From JBFFXF01 sp041569895 (GTDB lineage Bacteria; Planctomycetota; UBA8108; JACQVS01): 64,000 bases of DNA. Position numbers and translations under genes: made by a program. Shown piece after piece: positions 25,984 through 35,544 of the stretch. The stretch is taken from positions 22,594-86,593 of the forward strand of contig JBFFXF010000001.1 of assembly GCA_041569895.1 (NCBI GenBank). Reading direction: 5' to 3'. Position 1 is the stretch's first letter. Each line of letters begins with the position of its first letter. A model generated the notes under the pieces. The model ran no database searches. It was not told where the DNA came from and saw nothing but the letters and a program-made list of their open reading frames with translations.

Positions 25984-28900
25984 TTACCTCGCGAGCCAGA
26001 ACTCCGGCCAGTCGAACAGAGGCGGCGTGAGCTGGTGGCAGGAGTAGCACTTGGTCTTTCCCGAATGGATCCTGTGCACCTGGAACGGAGACCCGCCGGC
26101 GAAGGGCCTGTTGTCATGGCAGAGCAAGCAGGCCAGGGAGGGCTCGGTGATGGGCGGGTGCTGGCCCACGGGTCTCGGGTCATCTCCCTCGTGACAGTTG
26201 TGACACCACTGCCACTGTCCATTCACGTGCTTCTCGTGCACCATCCGCGGAGAGGCTGACTCCCCACCCTCGTGGCACAGGAAACATTCGTTGAAGCTCC
26301 TGCGGTCAACGAGTGCCCGGACCGGATCGTCGAGACCCGGCATGGGGTCTCGATCCTCCTGCAGATTCGCGGCCATGTGGCACGCCCCGCAGTCCAGTCT
26401 CTCGTCGACGTGCTTCTCGTGGAGTCGCTCGAATCTCCGGTCGAACTCCCATGGGTCCCTGTCGTTGTGACAGACATCGCAGACCACGGCCGCGCCACCC
26501 ACAAGGGGACCGAAGGCGACATCGACCGCAGGGCGCTCGCCGTTGTGGCACTCGAGACAGCTGAGACCTTTCGACGCGTGTTTCTTGTGAATCGTCCTGA
26601 TGGAATCATTGCGCGGCCGTTCATGGCAGATGGTACAGACGAGACGCGACCCCGAACCGATCTGCGTCCCGGCGTCGGGGATGAACCCGTGGCACACGGC
26701 GCAGTCCGCCTTGTCGGCGTGCTTTCGATGGATCTCCCGCGCGTTGGCCGTGCTCCTCTGTTCGCCGTGGCAGACGACGCACCGGTGGCCCCGTGTGGGT
26801 GTCTCCAGGTTTCCGGTCTCGGGGACTCCCGGATTGTGGCAGTGCCAGCACTCGCCGTTGAAGGTGCCGAGGGGGCCCAGGATCGTCGAGCGCACATCGA
26901 CGGGGTGGCATCGGACGCAGTCGGAGCCGTGGATGCCGAGGAGGTCCGGCTGCTGCGTCTCCGGGTTCAGATGGCAATTGCTGCAGTCGGTCGTCGCCTG
27001 GGGGTGGTTCTCCAGAACGACGACATCGACGGTACCGTTGATGTGAAGCGAGGGGTCGACGAAGTTGAAGACGCCGTCGACGACCATGCCGTGGCAGGTG
27101 TCGCACTGCGAGGACGGTGGATGCGGCGCGTCGGGTGGGAGACCGTGGCAGGTGCCGCACGCTGCCTGGGTGCCGTCGACGATGGTCCAGATCGGCTCGG
27201 TGTTCTGGCCACCGGGGATGAGGGTGGGGCCGTGACAGTAGACGCCGGAACACGACTCGGCAGCGCGATCGAAGACGGGCAGGGCGCCGTCGGCGGAGGC
27301 CAGGGCGCTCCAGGTGAGCTCCGCCGGCGCCGCGTCGATGTGGCCCGGGTCGGCTGCCTCCGCCGGCACGCGGTGACAGTCGCGGCAGAGGATCTCGCGG
27401 TGCCACGCGCTCGTCCCGAGGTGCGACTGGTGCGCGCCGACGGTCACCAGCGAGACGTCGGTGGCACCGAAGGTGTCGACCGGCGGCGCCGGGTTGACGG
27501 GACTGCCGTGACAGTTGCCGCAAACGATGGAGAAGTCGGACGATCCGATCAGACCGAGCTCAACCGTCCCCGCATCGGGGTCGTTGCTCGAGATCTCGAT
27601 GCAGCCGGCGTCGACACCGGCGTCGAGAGGCGTGTACGTGACCGTCAGGGCCGCGCTGCCTCCAGGCGCGATGATGGTCGAGGTGGGCGGGTCCCAGGTG
27701 AATTCGCCGGTGGTTCCCGCGCAGCGAACGAGACTCGAGATCACGAGATCCGACTGGCCCATGTTGAGCACCCGCGTGGTCAGGCGCTTCCTGGTGAGGC
27801 GGAATACGCTCCCGAAGTCCAGAGAAGTCGGATCGAGGACGATGTCCGCACCCCCGGAGACCGCGGCTCCAACCAGGCCGAGTTGGATGGCGGATGTGTC
27901 GGGATCGTCGCTGAGGATCTCGAGGCAGCCGGCATCCGTGCCGCGCTCCGTTGGCGCGTAAGTCACGGTGAGCGTCTCGCTCCCCCCCGGAAGGATGGTC
28001 ACGGGGTCCAGCGGCGTCCACGTGAACTCCGCACTGGTGCCGGCGCACGGGACGATCCCCGAGATGGTGAGAGACGTCGTGCCGAGGTTCCACACTCGCG
28101 CGGACCGGCTCGCGGCGCCTGCCAGGGAGACGGTGCCGAAGTCGAGCCACGACGGGTCGAGAACGATGTCCGGCTGCCGGGCGCCCCCGTTTCCCGCGAG
28201 GTCGAGCACCGTGGGCGCGGCCGGGTCGTTGCTGGCAATCTCCAGACAGCCCGCGTCCCGGCCGGAGTCGACCGGCGAGTACGTCACGATGAGCGTCTCA
28301 CTCCCGCCCGACGGGATCGTCACCGAGCCCTGGGGCTCCCAGGTGAACTCTGCGGTCGTGCCCGCGCACCGCACGACATCCGAGACGGAGAGAGGCCCCC
28401 TCCCGAGGTTCCATACTCGGACGGTCCGTCTCTGCGTGTCGCCGGAGGAGACCGTGCCAAAGTCCAGAGCCGGCGGCTCGAGGACGATTCTCGGTTCCGC
28501 CGCGGTCGTTCCCGTGCCCCTGAGCGTCAGGCTCACCGTGCGGCTGTCCGGATCGCTGCTGACGATCTCGAGGCAACCGAGGTCCGTGACCTCCGCTTGC
28601 GGTTTATAGCGCACGGTCAGTATTTCGCGATCGCCCGGGGGGATGGAGAGCAACGGGCTCGGCGTCCAGCTGAAACTCCTGCTGCTTCCCGTGCAGAAGC
28701 CGATGTTCCAGATCGTCAGCTCCTGCGTGCCCGTATTCCACAGCTCGGTGGTTCGCGCGCGCGTGGTCCCGAGCCCGACGCTCCCGAACTCGAGAGCGAG
28801 TGGATTCACGACGATGTTCGGCTCGGCTGCCGTGGTGCTGCTCGCCACGATCGCGAGCCTGACCACGGGCTCGTCGGGATCGTCGCTCGCCACCTCGAGG

Positions 28901-29838
28901 CAGCCGAGATCGTGGCCGAGATCGGATGGAGCATAGGTGACCGCGAGGACATGACTCTGAGCCGGCCGGACGGTGAACGTCGCCGGCGTCCAGGTGAACT
29001 CGCCACCCGTTCCCCCGCAGCGAGTGATGAGCCTCACCGTGAGATCGGCGGTGCCGAGGTTCTCCACCCGTGTCGTCAGCCTGAGACTGTCTCCCTGTCC
29101 AACGAAGCCGAAGTCCAGAAGAGACGGCGACAGGTTGATATCCGGCTCAGCCACGAAGCAGTCAGCGTCGTCCCTTTCGTACTGCAGGTCGCCGTCGTTG
29201 TCGAGGCCTCTCGAATCTGCGTCGTTCAGCGAGTCCTCGTTGGCACAGGCATCGGCCGCCTCCCCCGCCAGGGCGACGTCGGACCGGGCGTAGTAGGGGG
29301 GATTGACGTTCTCCGGCAAGATCGCCTGCTGGGGGACATCGGCGTGACAGTCCTGGCAGACCGTGATTCCGTTCCGGAGATGGAGCTTGCGGAGGCCATA
29401 CCCGCTCGCCTTCGGCTTCCCGAGCGTGGGCAGCCCGCGATAGTCTGACTCGACGGTCTCACCGTAATCGCGACCGTGGCAACCCATGCACCCGAGTCCT
29501 CCTTGCTTGCTCCACATGACGAGCGGGTTTTCGAAGCTCGCTCCCGTATGACACAGCAGGCAGTTGAACGTCAGCGGGTCGACGCCTTCCGCGTGCAGGG
29601 CATGAAGCCGGCTGTGGCGACCGCCGACGAAACCCGGGTGGCACGTCGCGCAGTAACCGCCACCGTTGAGGGTCGGGTCATGGTAGCTCTCGTACGCCAG
29701 CGTCTCGAGACAGGCGAGGATGCCGGCGAGGAGGATCGCAATTGCCCCGGCGATCCGGGCGGCTGGTGATGGCTGGCCTTGTCGGCCGTCGAGAGCACTG
29801 CGGCTCCCCGGATTTGGGCCGGATGCGAAGATGCGCAT
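25984..29838 (-). CDS. 22-haem c-type cytochrome with five HYDIN-like domains
   Basis: 1284 residues. The ATG at 29838 is preceded by CGGAGG and gives a hydrophobic export segment (GAIAILLAGILACLETLAYE); an upstream in-frame TTG is less likely. An N-terminal haem cluster has four CxxCH (CATCH, CLLCH, CMGCH, CQDCH). Five beta domains of the ASPM/SPD-2/hydin (choice-of-anchor D) type follow, each starting like PDIVLDPSWLDFGTV. A C-terminal cluster has seventeen CxxCH and one CX4CH (CSGVYCHG, the Geobacter-type CxxxxCH motif), ending CYSCHQLTPPLFDW. It is probably exported and binds about 22 haems, an extracellular or periplasmic electron conduit. No oxidoreductase partner is adjacent. Confidence 0.88.
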   Translation of the reverse strand: MRIFASGPNPGSRSALDGRQGQPSPAARIAGAIAILLAGILACLETLAYESYHDPTLNGGGYCATCHPGFVGGRHSRLHALHAEGVDPLTFNCLLCHTGASFENPLVMWSKQGGLGCMGCHGRDYGETVESDYRGLPTLGKPKASGYGLRKLHLRNGITVCQDCHADVPQQAILPENVNPPYYARSDVALAGEAADACANEDSLNDADSRGLDNDGDLQYERDDADCFVAEPDINLSPSLLDFGFVGQGDSLRLTTRVENLGTADLTVRLITRCGGTGGEFTWTPATFTVRPAQSHVLAVTYAPSDLGHDLGCLEVASDDPDEPVVRLAIVASSTTAAEPNIVVNPLALEFGSVGLGTTRARTTELWNTGTQELTIWNIGFCTGSSRSFSWTPSPLLSIPPGDREILTVRYKPQAEVTDLGCLEIVSSDPDSRTVSLTLRGTGTTAAEPRIVLEPPALDFGTVSSGDTQRRTVRVWNLGRGPLSVSDVVRCAGTTAEFTWEPQGSVTIPSGGSETLIVTYSPVDSGRDAGCLEIASNDPAAPTVLDLAGNGGARQPDIVLDPSWLDFGTVSLAGAASRSARVWNLGTTSLTISGIVPCAGTSAEFTWTPLDPVTILPGGSETLTVTYAPTERGTDAGCLEILSDDPDTSAIQLGLVGAAVSGGADIVLDPTSLDFGSVFRLTRKRLTTRVLNMGQSDLVISSLVRCAGTTGEFTWDPPTSTIIAPGGSAALTVTYTPLDAGVDAGCIEISSNDPDAGTVELGLIGSSDFSIVCGNCHGSPVNPAPPVDTFGATDVSLVTVGAHQSHLGTSAWHREILCRDCHRVPAEAADPGHIDAAPAELTWSALASADGALPVFDRAAESCSGVYCHGPTLIPGGQNTEPIWTIVDGTQAACGTCHGLPPDAPHPPSSQCDTCHGMVVDGVFNFVDPSLHINGTVDVVVLENHPQATTDCSNCHLNPETQQPDLLGIHGSDCVRCHPVDVRSTILGPLGTFNGECWHCHNPGVPETGNLETPTRGHRCVVCHGEQRSTANAREIHRKHADKADCAVCHGFIPDAGTQIGSGSRLVCTICHERPRNDSIRTIHKKHASKGLSCLECHNGERPAVDVAFGPLVGGAAVVCDVCHNDRDPWEFDRRFERLHEKHVDERLDCGACHMAANLQEDRDPMPGLDDPVRALVDRRSFNECFLCHEGGESASPRMVHEKHVNGQWQWCHNCHEGDDPRPVGQHPPITEPSLACLLCHDNRPFAGGSPFQVHRIHSGKTKCYSCHQLTPPLFDWPEFWLAR

Positions 29839-30282
29839 CGGTGACTGCCTCCGCCTCGGGACCTTCACTGGAACGTCGAACGTCGGGGACAAGGCTGAGC
29901 GGTCCTCCGGCCTGACATAGCCGGTCCTCGCAATCTGCGTGCCAGCAGCAAAGCCCGAAGCGATTGCGCGCCCCGAAGGCCGCGGCTTCCCGATCGTCTT
30001 CCTGTCGTCCTGTCACGATGGCAGTGTTCCGGGTAATTCCCCACTCTGCGTGAGTTTTACACCATGCGTCTGCGATCTCGGTCATTGGAACTCTCGCGGC
30101 TCGAGGTCTCGGCCAATACGCCGGCGGAACCACCCGCTGTCGTCAAACCGACCGGGTCCCGCGAGCGTGCTCCCGGCTCGATCCGTCCAATCCCGAACGC
30201 CAAAAGCGGAAGCGTTGTTGCGGCCGAAGAAGGAACGTCGAGGACACGAGAGGTGGAATCCGCTCCGGGGCGAGATCTGAAG
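29839..30282. other. Intergenic stretch without recognisable gene
   Basis: This is the upstream region of the 22-haem cytochrome (minus) and of a small membrane protein (plus). No hexamer module, terminator, RNA gene or convincing open frame was seen. Open frames covering it have atypical composition. Promoters for both divergent genes should be here but no good -35/-10 pair was identified. Confidence 0.5.
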
Positions 30283-30561
30283 ATGAATATGTCGCGACTC
30301 GAGAAGATCTGTTTCAACGTGTGCACCGTTTCGATCCTCGTGGGATCCGTCCTGTCGCTGCCGATGATCTGGGGCGGCGTCAGCGACGACGGATGGCTCT
30401 GGAAGTCGTGGCTCACGGCCGTGGTCTTCTTCACCGCGTCCGGCCTCATTCTCAGCATAAGCCGCGCGATTACCGGCCGGCCCGAGAAACGAGACGCGGG
30501 CGCCGATCACGACTCGCGCGTCGTTTCCGGAAGCTCCGCCCCGACAGACGCGGCGTCGTAG
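30283..30561 (+). CDS. Small two-helix membrane protein, unknown
   Basis: 92 residues from ATG 30283; a second ATG six bases on is equally possible. Two hydrophobic segments are visible: NVCTVSILVGSVLSLPMIWG and WKSWLTAVVFFTASGLILSI, followed by a charged tail (GRPEKRDAGADHDSRVVSGS). The open frame extends upstream to 30064, but that part is arginine-rich and looks non-coding. No family is recognised and the ribosome site is weak. It lies upstream of the transglutaminase-like gene, same strand, gap about 140 nt. Confidence 0.45.
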   Translation: MNMSRLEKICFNVCTVSILVGSVLSLPMIWGGVSDDGWLWKSWLTAVVFFTASGLILSISRAITGRPEKRDAGADHDSRVVSGSSAPTDAAS

Positions 30562-30698
30562 AGTGGCGAGATCCGGCGCGAGACGGCAAGCGCGCGCGCC
30601 GAGACGCTGGCGTGATCGATCGGATCGGTATTGACCCCGCGGTCGGCCTGTGTTTCGATCGACGACTCCGAATCGGCTTCACCACCTCGAGTCGCACC

Positions 30699-32618
30699 GT
30701 GCACGTCGTCACTCACCGTCGATCTCACGTCGCGCTTCACGTGCTGCTTCTCTGCGTCGCGCCGGTGGTGACGACCGCGCACGAGCACGCGCCGCGCGTC
30801 GTCTCGCCGCACAACGCGGACACGTACAGCATCAAGACCTTTGCGCGCTTTCACCGCTGGCGCGATCTGGAGGGCGACGCCAAGGTCTACGAGATCTACA
30901 AGTACCTGGTCGACCGCCGCACGGGGGTCTACCCGCTCGGCGTGCCGGCGCGCGAGGACGACGAGGCGCTCTACGACCTCCACGCGGTCCGAGATCCTGT
31001 CAAGCTGCTCAACGTCCACACCATCGGCCACTGCGGGACGCTCGGACCGATGATGGCCGGCCTGCTGCGTGACGCGGGAGTCGGGCCGACGCGCTCCGTC
31101 TTCATGCCCGGCTTCAACCACGTCGTCGCGGAGGTCTCCACCGGTGGCCGCTGGCACTACGTCGACCTCGATCTGCGCGGCGTGTTCCGTCGCGCCGACG
31201 GCACCCTCGCCTCGATGGAGGAGGCGGCGACGGATCCGTCGCTCTGGGAGGCGCCGAATTCGCCGCTCTTCTTCCCGCTCGACTCCCTGGAGAACGTCCG
31301 CCGCGCCTACGCGAAGGAGCGCGTCGAGCATCGCTACGGCGCGAGCACTGGCGGGCATGCGATGGACTTCGTCCTGCGGCAGGGCGAGATCCTGACTCGC
31401 TGGTGGGGGCCGCAGGGCGGTCGCTGGCACCACCATCCGTCCTACCACCGCCGCCCGTTCCCGCGCTCCATTATCGAGCGAGATCCTCCGGGGCCGAAAT
31501 GCAAGCACGCGAGCTTCTCGATGCACACGCACGGCAATGGGCGGTTCGTCTACTCCCCCGATCTGCGGCGAGGATCGAGCGACTTCGACGACGGCGTTCA
31601 CCACGCGAGGAACGTCGCGCTGACCGACAGTGGGCTCGGACTCGAGAGGTCCGGTGAGGGATACGCCGTCTTCGAGGTACGTACGCCGTACATCATCGTC
31701 CCGAGAGTGGGCGAGCTCGAGACGACCGACGATGACCGCGAGGCCTCGGTCGTGTCCATCGACGCCTCCGGCGCTTCGCTCGAGCTCTCGACCGACAATG
31801 GCCTCTCCTGGATCCCCGTCGAGCGGCGTCCGACCGCTGGTCCGATCGACCTGACTCCCATGGTGAGCGGCTCCTACGGCTATCTCCTCAAGATCATCCT
31901 CGCGGGAGAGCCCGGCGAGGCGGTCGTCCGTTCTCTCTCGATCACGACGTGGGTGCAGCTGCACCCCGCGTCGCTGCCGTCGCTTCGCAGGGGACGGAAT
32001 CGCATGACGTACACGACGGGTGATCACCACGGTCTCGATTCGCACGTGCTCGAGATCCGACCGCACGGGTACGACCGTGAGGACGTCCTCAAGCACCTGA
32101 GCACGCCGGCGACGGACTTCGATCCGGAACGCGCCACCAGCCGGCTGCGGGGGCCGTTCGTCGTTCGCGTCCCGGCGCCCCCCGGGCTGCGCGTCGCGTG
32201 GTTCTCCGCGGGCGGGAGCTTTCGCGCCGGCGGAGCGGAGACCCGCAACTCGATGGCCTACGCGGTCGGGGAGAAGGGGGAGTTCACGACGTTCTACACC
32301 GCCGATCTCCCGTCCTACCACCGCTACTGGCACTACAACGACGACGTCGAGGTGCTGCTCGAGGAGCCCGCGCCGACCGTCTTCATCCGCTACGTCGGCG
32401 ATCCGGCCGTCAACAACGTACGCGTCTACGCGCACTGCGTCCGCGACGGCGGCTGTCGATCGTCACCGGTGGTCATCACGCACGCGTGGACGGAGGACGG
32501 CGTGCGGAAGACGCACACCGCCAGGCTCGATGGTCCGGGCTCCTACGACGTGGTGGTCGAGGGCGAGCCGACCGACGACTTCATCGAGCTCTCGGTCCCG
32601 AGCGACCGAGCTCACTGA
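30699..32618 (+). CDS. Exported transglutaminase-like protein, unknown role
   Basis: 639 residues from a GTG; start uncertain, chosen because it just precedes a signal-like segment (HVALHVLLLCVAPVVTTAHE). The N-terminal third resembles a transglutaminase-type papain fold, with candidate Cys in VHTIGHCGTLGPMMAGLLRD, His in PGFNHVVAEVSTGGRWHY and Asp in the following VDLDLRGVF. The rest is beta-rich, with aromatic and acidic residues (LPSYHRYWHYNDDVEVLLEE). Such proteins are exported peptidase- or peptide-crosslinking-type enzymes in planctomycetes. The triad assignment is by motif order only. It ends seven bases into the convergent efflux adaptor gene. Confidence 0.65.
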   Translation: MHVVTHRRSHVALHVLLLCVAPVVTTAHEHAPRVVSPHNADTYSIKTFARFHRWRDLEGDAKVYEIYKYLVDRRTGVYPLGVPAREDDEALYDLHAVRDPVKLLNVHTIGHCGTLGPMMAGLLRDAGVGPTRSVFMPGFNHVVAEVSTGGRWHYVDLDLRGVFRRADGTLASMEEAATDPSLWEAPNSPLFFPLDSLENVRRAYAKERVEHRYGASTGGHAMDFVLRQGEILTRWWGPQGGRWHHHPSYHRRPFPRSIIERDPPGPKCKHASFSMHTHGNGRFVYSPDLRRGSSDFDDGVHHARNVALTDSGLGLERSGEGYAVFEVRTPYIIVPRVGELETTDDDREASVVSIDASGASLELSTDNGLSWIPVERRPTAGPIDLTPMVSGSYGYLLKIILAGEPGEAVVRSLSITTWVQLHPASLPSLRRGRNRMTYTTGDHHGLDSHVLEIRPHGYDREDVLKHLSTPATDFDPERATSRLRGPFVVRVPAPPGLRVAWFSAGGSFRAGGAETRNSMAYAVGEKGEFTTFYTADLPSYHRYWHYNDDVEVLLEEPAPTVFIRYVGDPAVNNVRVYAHCVRDGGCRSSPVVITHAWTEDGVRKTHTARLDGPGSYDVVVEGEPTDDFIELSVPSDRAH

Positions 32619-33508
32619 CGCTCGAAGCTGACGCGGCAGGGCAGGCCGGGGACGAGGGGAGTCGTCTCGGGATTCGGGACCTCGAGGAGCACGCGGAACA
32701 TGCCGGTGTCGACATCGACGAACGGGTCGACCCGCTTGACGCTCGACCGCGCCTCGAAGGGCTCCGGCAAGACCTCGAGGCGGATGGTCGCCGGGTGCCC
32801 GGGCTTCACACGGCCGAACATCGCCACCGGGAGAGCGACCACCGCGCGCAGCGGATGGACGCGGGCGATCTGCAGGATCCGTGAGCGGTTGTGCCGCGTG
32901 ACCAGCTCTCCGGGAGAGAGAAAGCGGCGCACGACGACGCCGTCGATCGGGCTCGTGATGGTGCGCCGATTGAGCGCCGCCTTCGCCCTGTCGAGCTCGA
33001 GCTTCGCCAGCCGCGCGTTCTCCCTCGCCTCCTCGACCAGGACCTCCGCGAGGGCCTTCTCGGTGCGGCTCCTCTCGAGCTCCTCGTGGGAGATCAGTCC
33101 CTCGGCGTTGAGCTTCTCGTCGTTCGCGAGCTTCGCCGTGTCGAACGCCAGTCGCGCCTCGCGTCGCCGCAGCGTGGCCGTGCTCTCCGCTCGCGCCTCC
33201 GCGAGCCGCAGGCTGGCGCGATCGACTTCCGAGTGCAGCCGCGCGACGACCTGTCCTTCATGGACGACGTCGCCGGGCTCGACCTCGACCGTCTCGAGCA
33301 CGCCGCCGATGTCGGAGCCGATGTTGAGGGTCCGGGAGGCCTCGAGGATGCCGACGAACTCGTTCGGCCCGGCCTGCTCTCCGCGGCTGTAGGCGTGACC
33401 CGACAGCGGTGGAAACAGGTCGTCGTCCTGTCCCTGGACGATGCCCGCCGACAGCGCCAGGAGCGCCCAGGTCAGTCTGATTCTCGTGATCCGCCTTATC
33501 GGACTCAC
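32612..33508 (-). CDS. RND/HlyD-type efflux periplasmic adaptor
   Basis: 298 residues from a GTG preceded by GGAGGAGG. A signal sequence (LTWALLALSAGIVQGQ) is followed by a lipoyl-type half (SDIGGVLETVEVEPGDVVHE), a long alpha hairpin (residues about 90-165, ARLAKLELDRAKAALNRR), the second lipoyl half (ITSPIDGVVVRRFLSPGELV) and a beta barrel. This is the membrane-fusion subunit linking an inner-membrane exporter to an outer channel. No RND pump or TolC gene lies in the window. It is divergent from the histidine kinase and overlaps by 7 nt the stop of the convergent upstream neighbour. Confidence 0.85.
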   Translation of the reverse strand: MSPIRRITRIRLTWALLALSAGIVQGQDDDLFPPLSGHAYSRGEQAGPNEFVGILEASRTLNIGSDIGGVLETVEVEPGDVVHEGQVVARLHSEVDRASLRLAEARAESTATLRRREARLAFDTAKLANDEKLNAEGLISHEELERSRTEKALAEVLVEEARENARLAKLELDRAKAALNRRTITSPIDGVVVRRFLSPGELVTRHNRSRILQIARVHPLRAVVALPVAMFGRVKPGHPATIRLEVLPEPFEARSSVKRVDPFVDVDTGMFRVLLEVPNPETTPLVPGLPCRVSFERQ

Positions 33509-33712
33509 CGCTCCGCCTCCTCCGATCGCTTTCGATGGAATGTCCCCATTCTCATATCGTGCGTGCTCGCCCGCGCGCTTGAGACCATCGTGGACGCACC
33601 GCGCCGGGTGGAGCTTCAGGCGGTGGCTCTTCCGGCCGAACACATCGAGTACACCTTCTGGTTTTCTCCTGTGTGACTTCCCCGTGAAGGAAGCTCCGGG
33701 CAGCCGCCACCG

Positions 33713-35515
33713 ATGAGACGATTCTCTCCCGCGTTTCGACTCGCCTTCGGCCTCACCATGCTGAGCATCAGCCTGCTCCTCGCGGGCGACCTGCTCGGCG
33801 TCTTTCCCAGGTACTACGACCACCTGATCGGCTATCGGAAGAAGTTCTGCGAGTCCCTCGCGCTTCACTTCTCGCTCGCCGCCGAGCGGCGCGACGTCGG
33901 CTCGGTGCGACGCTTGCTCGAGGCGGTCGTCGAGCGCAACCCGGATGTCATCGGGGCGACGATCGTGCGCTCGGACGGCCTCGTGGTGGCGCGCGCCGGC
34001 ACGGTTCCAGAGTCGCTCCGGGCCGTGGATCCCGAGGGCGAGCCGAAGTCGAGCTCCGGCAAGGTGCGCGTTCCGATATACTACGGGCCGGCGCCGTGGG
34101 GCGCGGTGGACGTCCTCTTCGACGCGCCGTTCGGGACCGGCGTCCTCGGGCTGTGGCTCGGTCCGTTCGCGCGTCTCGCAGGCTTCCTGGCCCTGACCAG
34201 CTTCGGGGCCTACTTCCTCTTCCTGCGCAGGTCCCTGCGTCACCTCGACCCCATGGCGGTGGTGCCGGCGCGTGTCCGGAGCACGCTGGACATCCTCGCA
34301 GAGGGCGTGATCCTGGTCGACCACACGGGCGTCATCGTGCTCGCCAACTCGAGCTTCGCCGAGATCGTCGGTGAGCCCGCGGAGGGACTGGTCGGGAGGG
34401 ACGCTGGCGATTTCGACTGGGTGGCGAGCGCGGCGAGCCAGAAGAACGGATTCCCCTGGCAGCAGGCGATATCCCACGGCAGCGTGCTGATCCGCGTCCC
34501 GCTCAAGCTCAGGGCGGGGAAGGGCACGCGCTCGCTGGCGGTGAACGCGTGTCCGATCCTCGGCGAGAGGGACAGGGTCCAGGGCGCGGTGGCCACGTTC
34601 GAGGACATGACGCGTGTCGAGCGGACGAACGACCAGTTGAGCCGCACCGTCACGCTCCTGAAGAAGTCACGCGATGAGGTCGACCGGAAGAACCGCGATC
34701 TCGAGGCGACCAACCGCCACATCGAGGCCAAGGTCGAAGAGCGCACGGCGGAGCTGCAGAGAAGCAAGGAGGAGGCCGAGGCGGCGAGCCGCGCGAAGTC
34801 GATCTTCCTCGCGAACATCTCGCACGAGCTGCGCACGCCGATGCACGCAGTGCTGAGCTTCTCGCAGTTCGGCATGCGCAAGATCGACAGCGCCGAAAAG
34901 GACAAGCTGCTCGGCTACTTCGAGAAGATCAACGACAGCGGAAAGAACTTGTTGACGCTTCTCGACGACCTCCTCGACCTCTCGAAGCTCCACGCCGGCA
35001 AGATGACCTACGACATGCAGGAAGCGGACATCATGGGCGTCGTCGATTCGGTGGTCTCGGAGCTGCAGCAGATGGCGGCCGCCAAGGCGATTCATGTCGA
35101 CGTCGTCGAGCCGGACCTCGAGACCAGGCTCATCATCGATGAGTTCCGGATCGCGCAGGTCGTCCGGAACGTCCTGGCGAACGCGATCAAGTTCTCGCGC
35201 GAGAAGGGCGTCATCATGATCTCCTTCGGCAGCGGCACGATCGAGATCGGCTCGCGCACGATCGACAGTCTGGAAGTCTCGGTCGCGGACGAGGGCATCG
35301 GGATCCCGCCGGAGGAGCTCGAGCAGATCTTCGAGCCCTTCACCCAGAGCGCGCGGACGGAGACCGGAGCGGGCGGCACCGGCCTCGGCCTGCCGATCTG
35401 TCGAGAGATCCTCAAGGCGCATCACGGCTGGATTCGCGCCCGCAACCGCGCCGAGAGGGGCGCGGTGGTGACGTTCGCCCTCCCGCTGGTCCCGATGCAC
35501 GACCTCGCCCGCTGA
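33713..35515 (+). CDS. PAS-domain sensor histidine kinase
   Basis: 600 residues. N-terminal helix (LAFGLTMLSISLLLAGDLLG), extracytoplasmic domain to about 145, second helix (FARLAGFLALTSFGAYFLFL), PAS domain (about 190-300), coiled coil, then HisKA with His371 in ANISHELRTPMHA. The catalytic domain has N box NVLANAIKFS, VADEGIGIP, IFEPF and GGTGLGLPICR. It phosphorylates itself and then a response regulator, which is not encoded nearby, so it is an orphan kinase. It is divergent from the efflux adaptor gene, whose expression it may influence; that is inference. Confidence 0.9.
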   Translation: MRRFSPAFRLAFGLTMLSISLLLAGDLLGVFPRYYDHLIGYRKKFCESLALHFSLAAERRDVGSVRRLLEAVVERNPDVIGATIVRSDGLVVARAGTVPESLRAVDPEGEPKSSSGKVRVPIYYGPAPWGAVDVLFDAPFGTGVLGLWLGPFARLAGFLALTSFGAYFLFLRRSLRHLDPMAVVPARVRSTLDILAEGVILVDHTGVIVLANSSFAEIVGEPAEGLVGRDAGDFDWVASAASQKNGFPWQQAISHGSVLIRVPLKLRAGKGTRSLAVNACPILGERDRVQGAVATFEDMTRVERTNDQLSRTVTLLKKSRDEVDRKNRDLEATNRHIEAKVEERTAELQRSKEEAEAASRAKSIFLANISHELRTPMHAVLSFSQFGMRKIDSAEKDKLLGYFEKINDSGKNLLTLLDDLLDLSKLHAGKMTYDMQEADIMGVVDSVVSELQQMAAAKAIHVDVVEPDLETRLIIDEFRIAQVVRNVLANAIKFSREKGVIMISFGSGTIEIGSRTIDSLEVSVADEGIGIPPEELEQIFEPFTQSARTETGAGGTGLGLPICREILKAHHGWIRARNRAERGAVVTFALPLVPMHDLAR

Positions 35516-35544
35516 GGTCCGGGGGCCCGCCGGCTCCCGTCGTT

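Noticed and set aside
26272..29448. 1058-residue plus-strand open frame opposite the 22-haem cytochrome
   Set aside because: Antisense shadow in GC-rich DNA; the minus strand has unmistakable CxxCH and HYDIN-like sequence.
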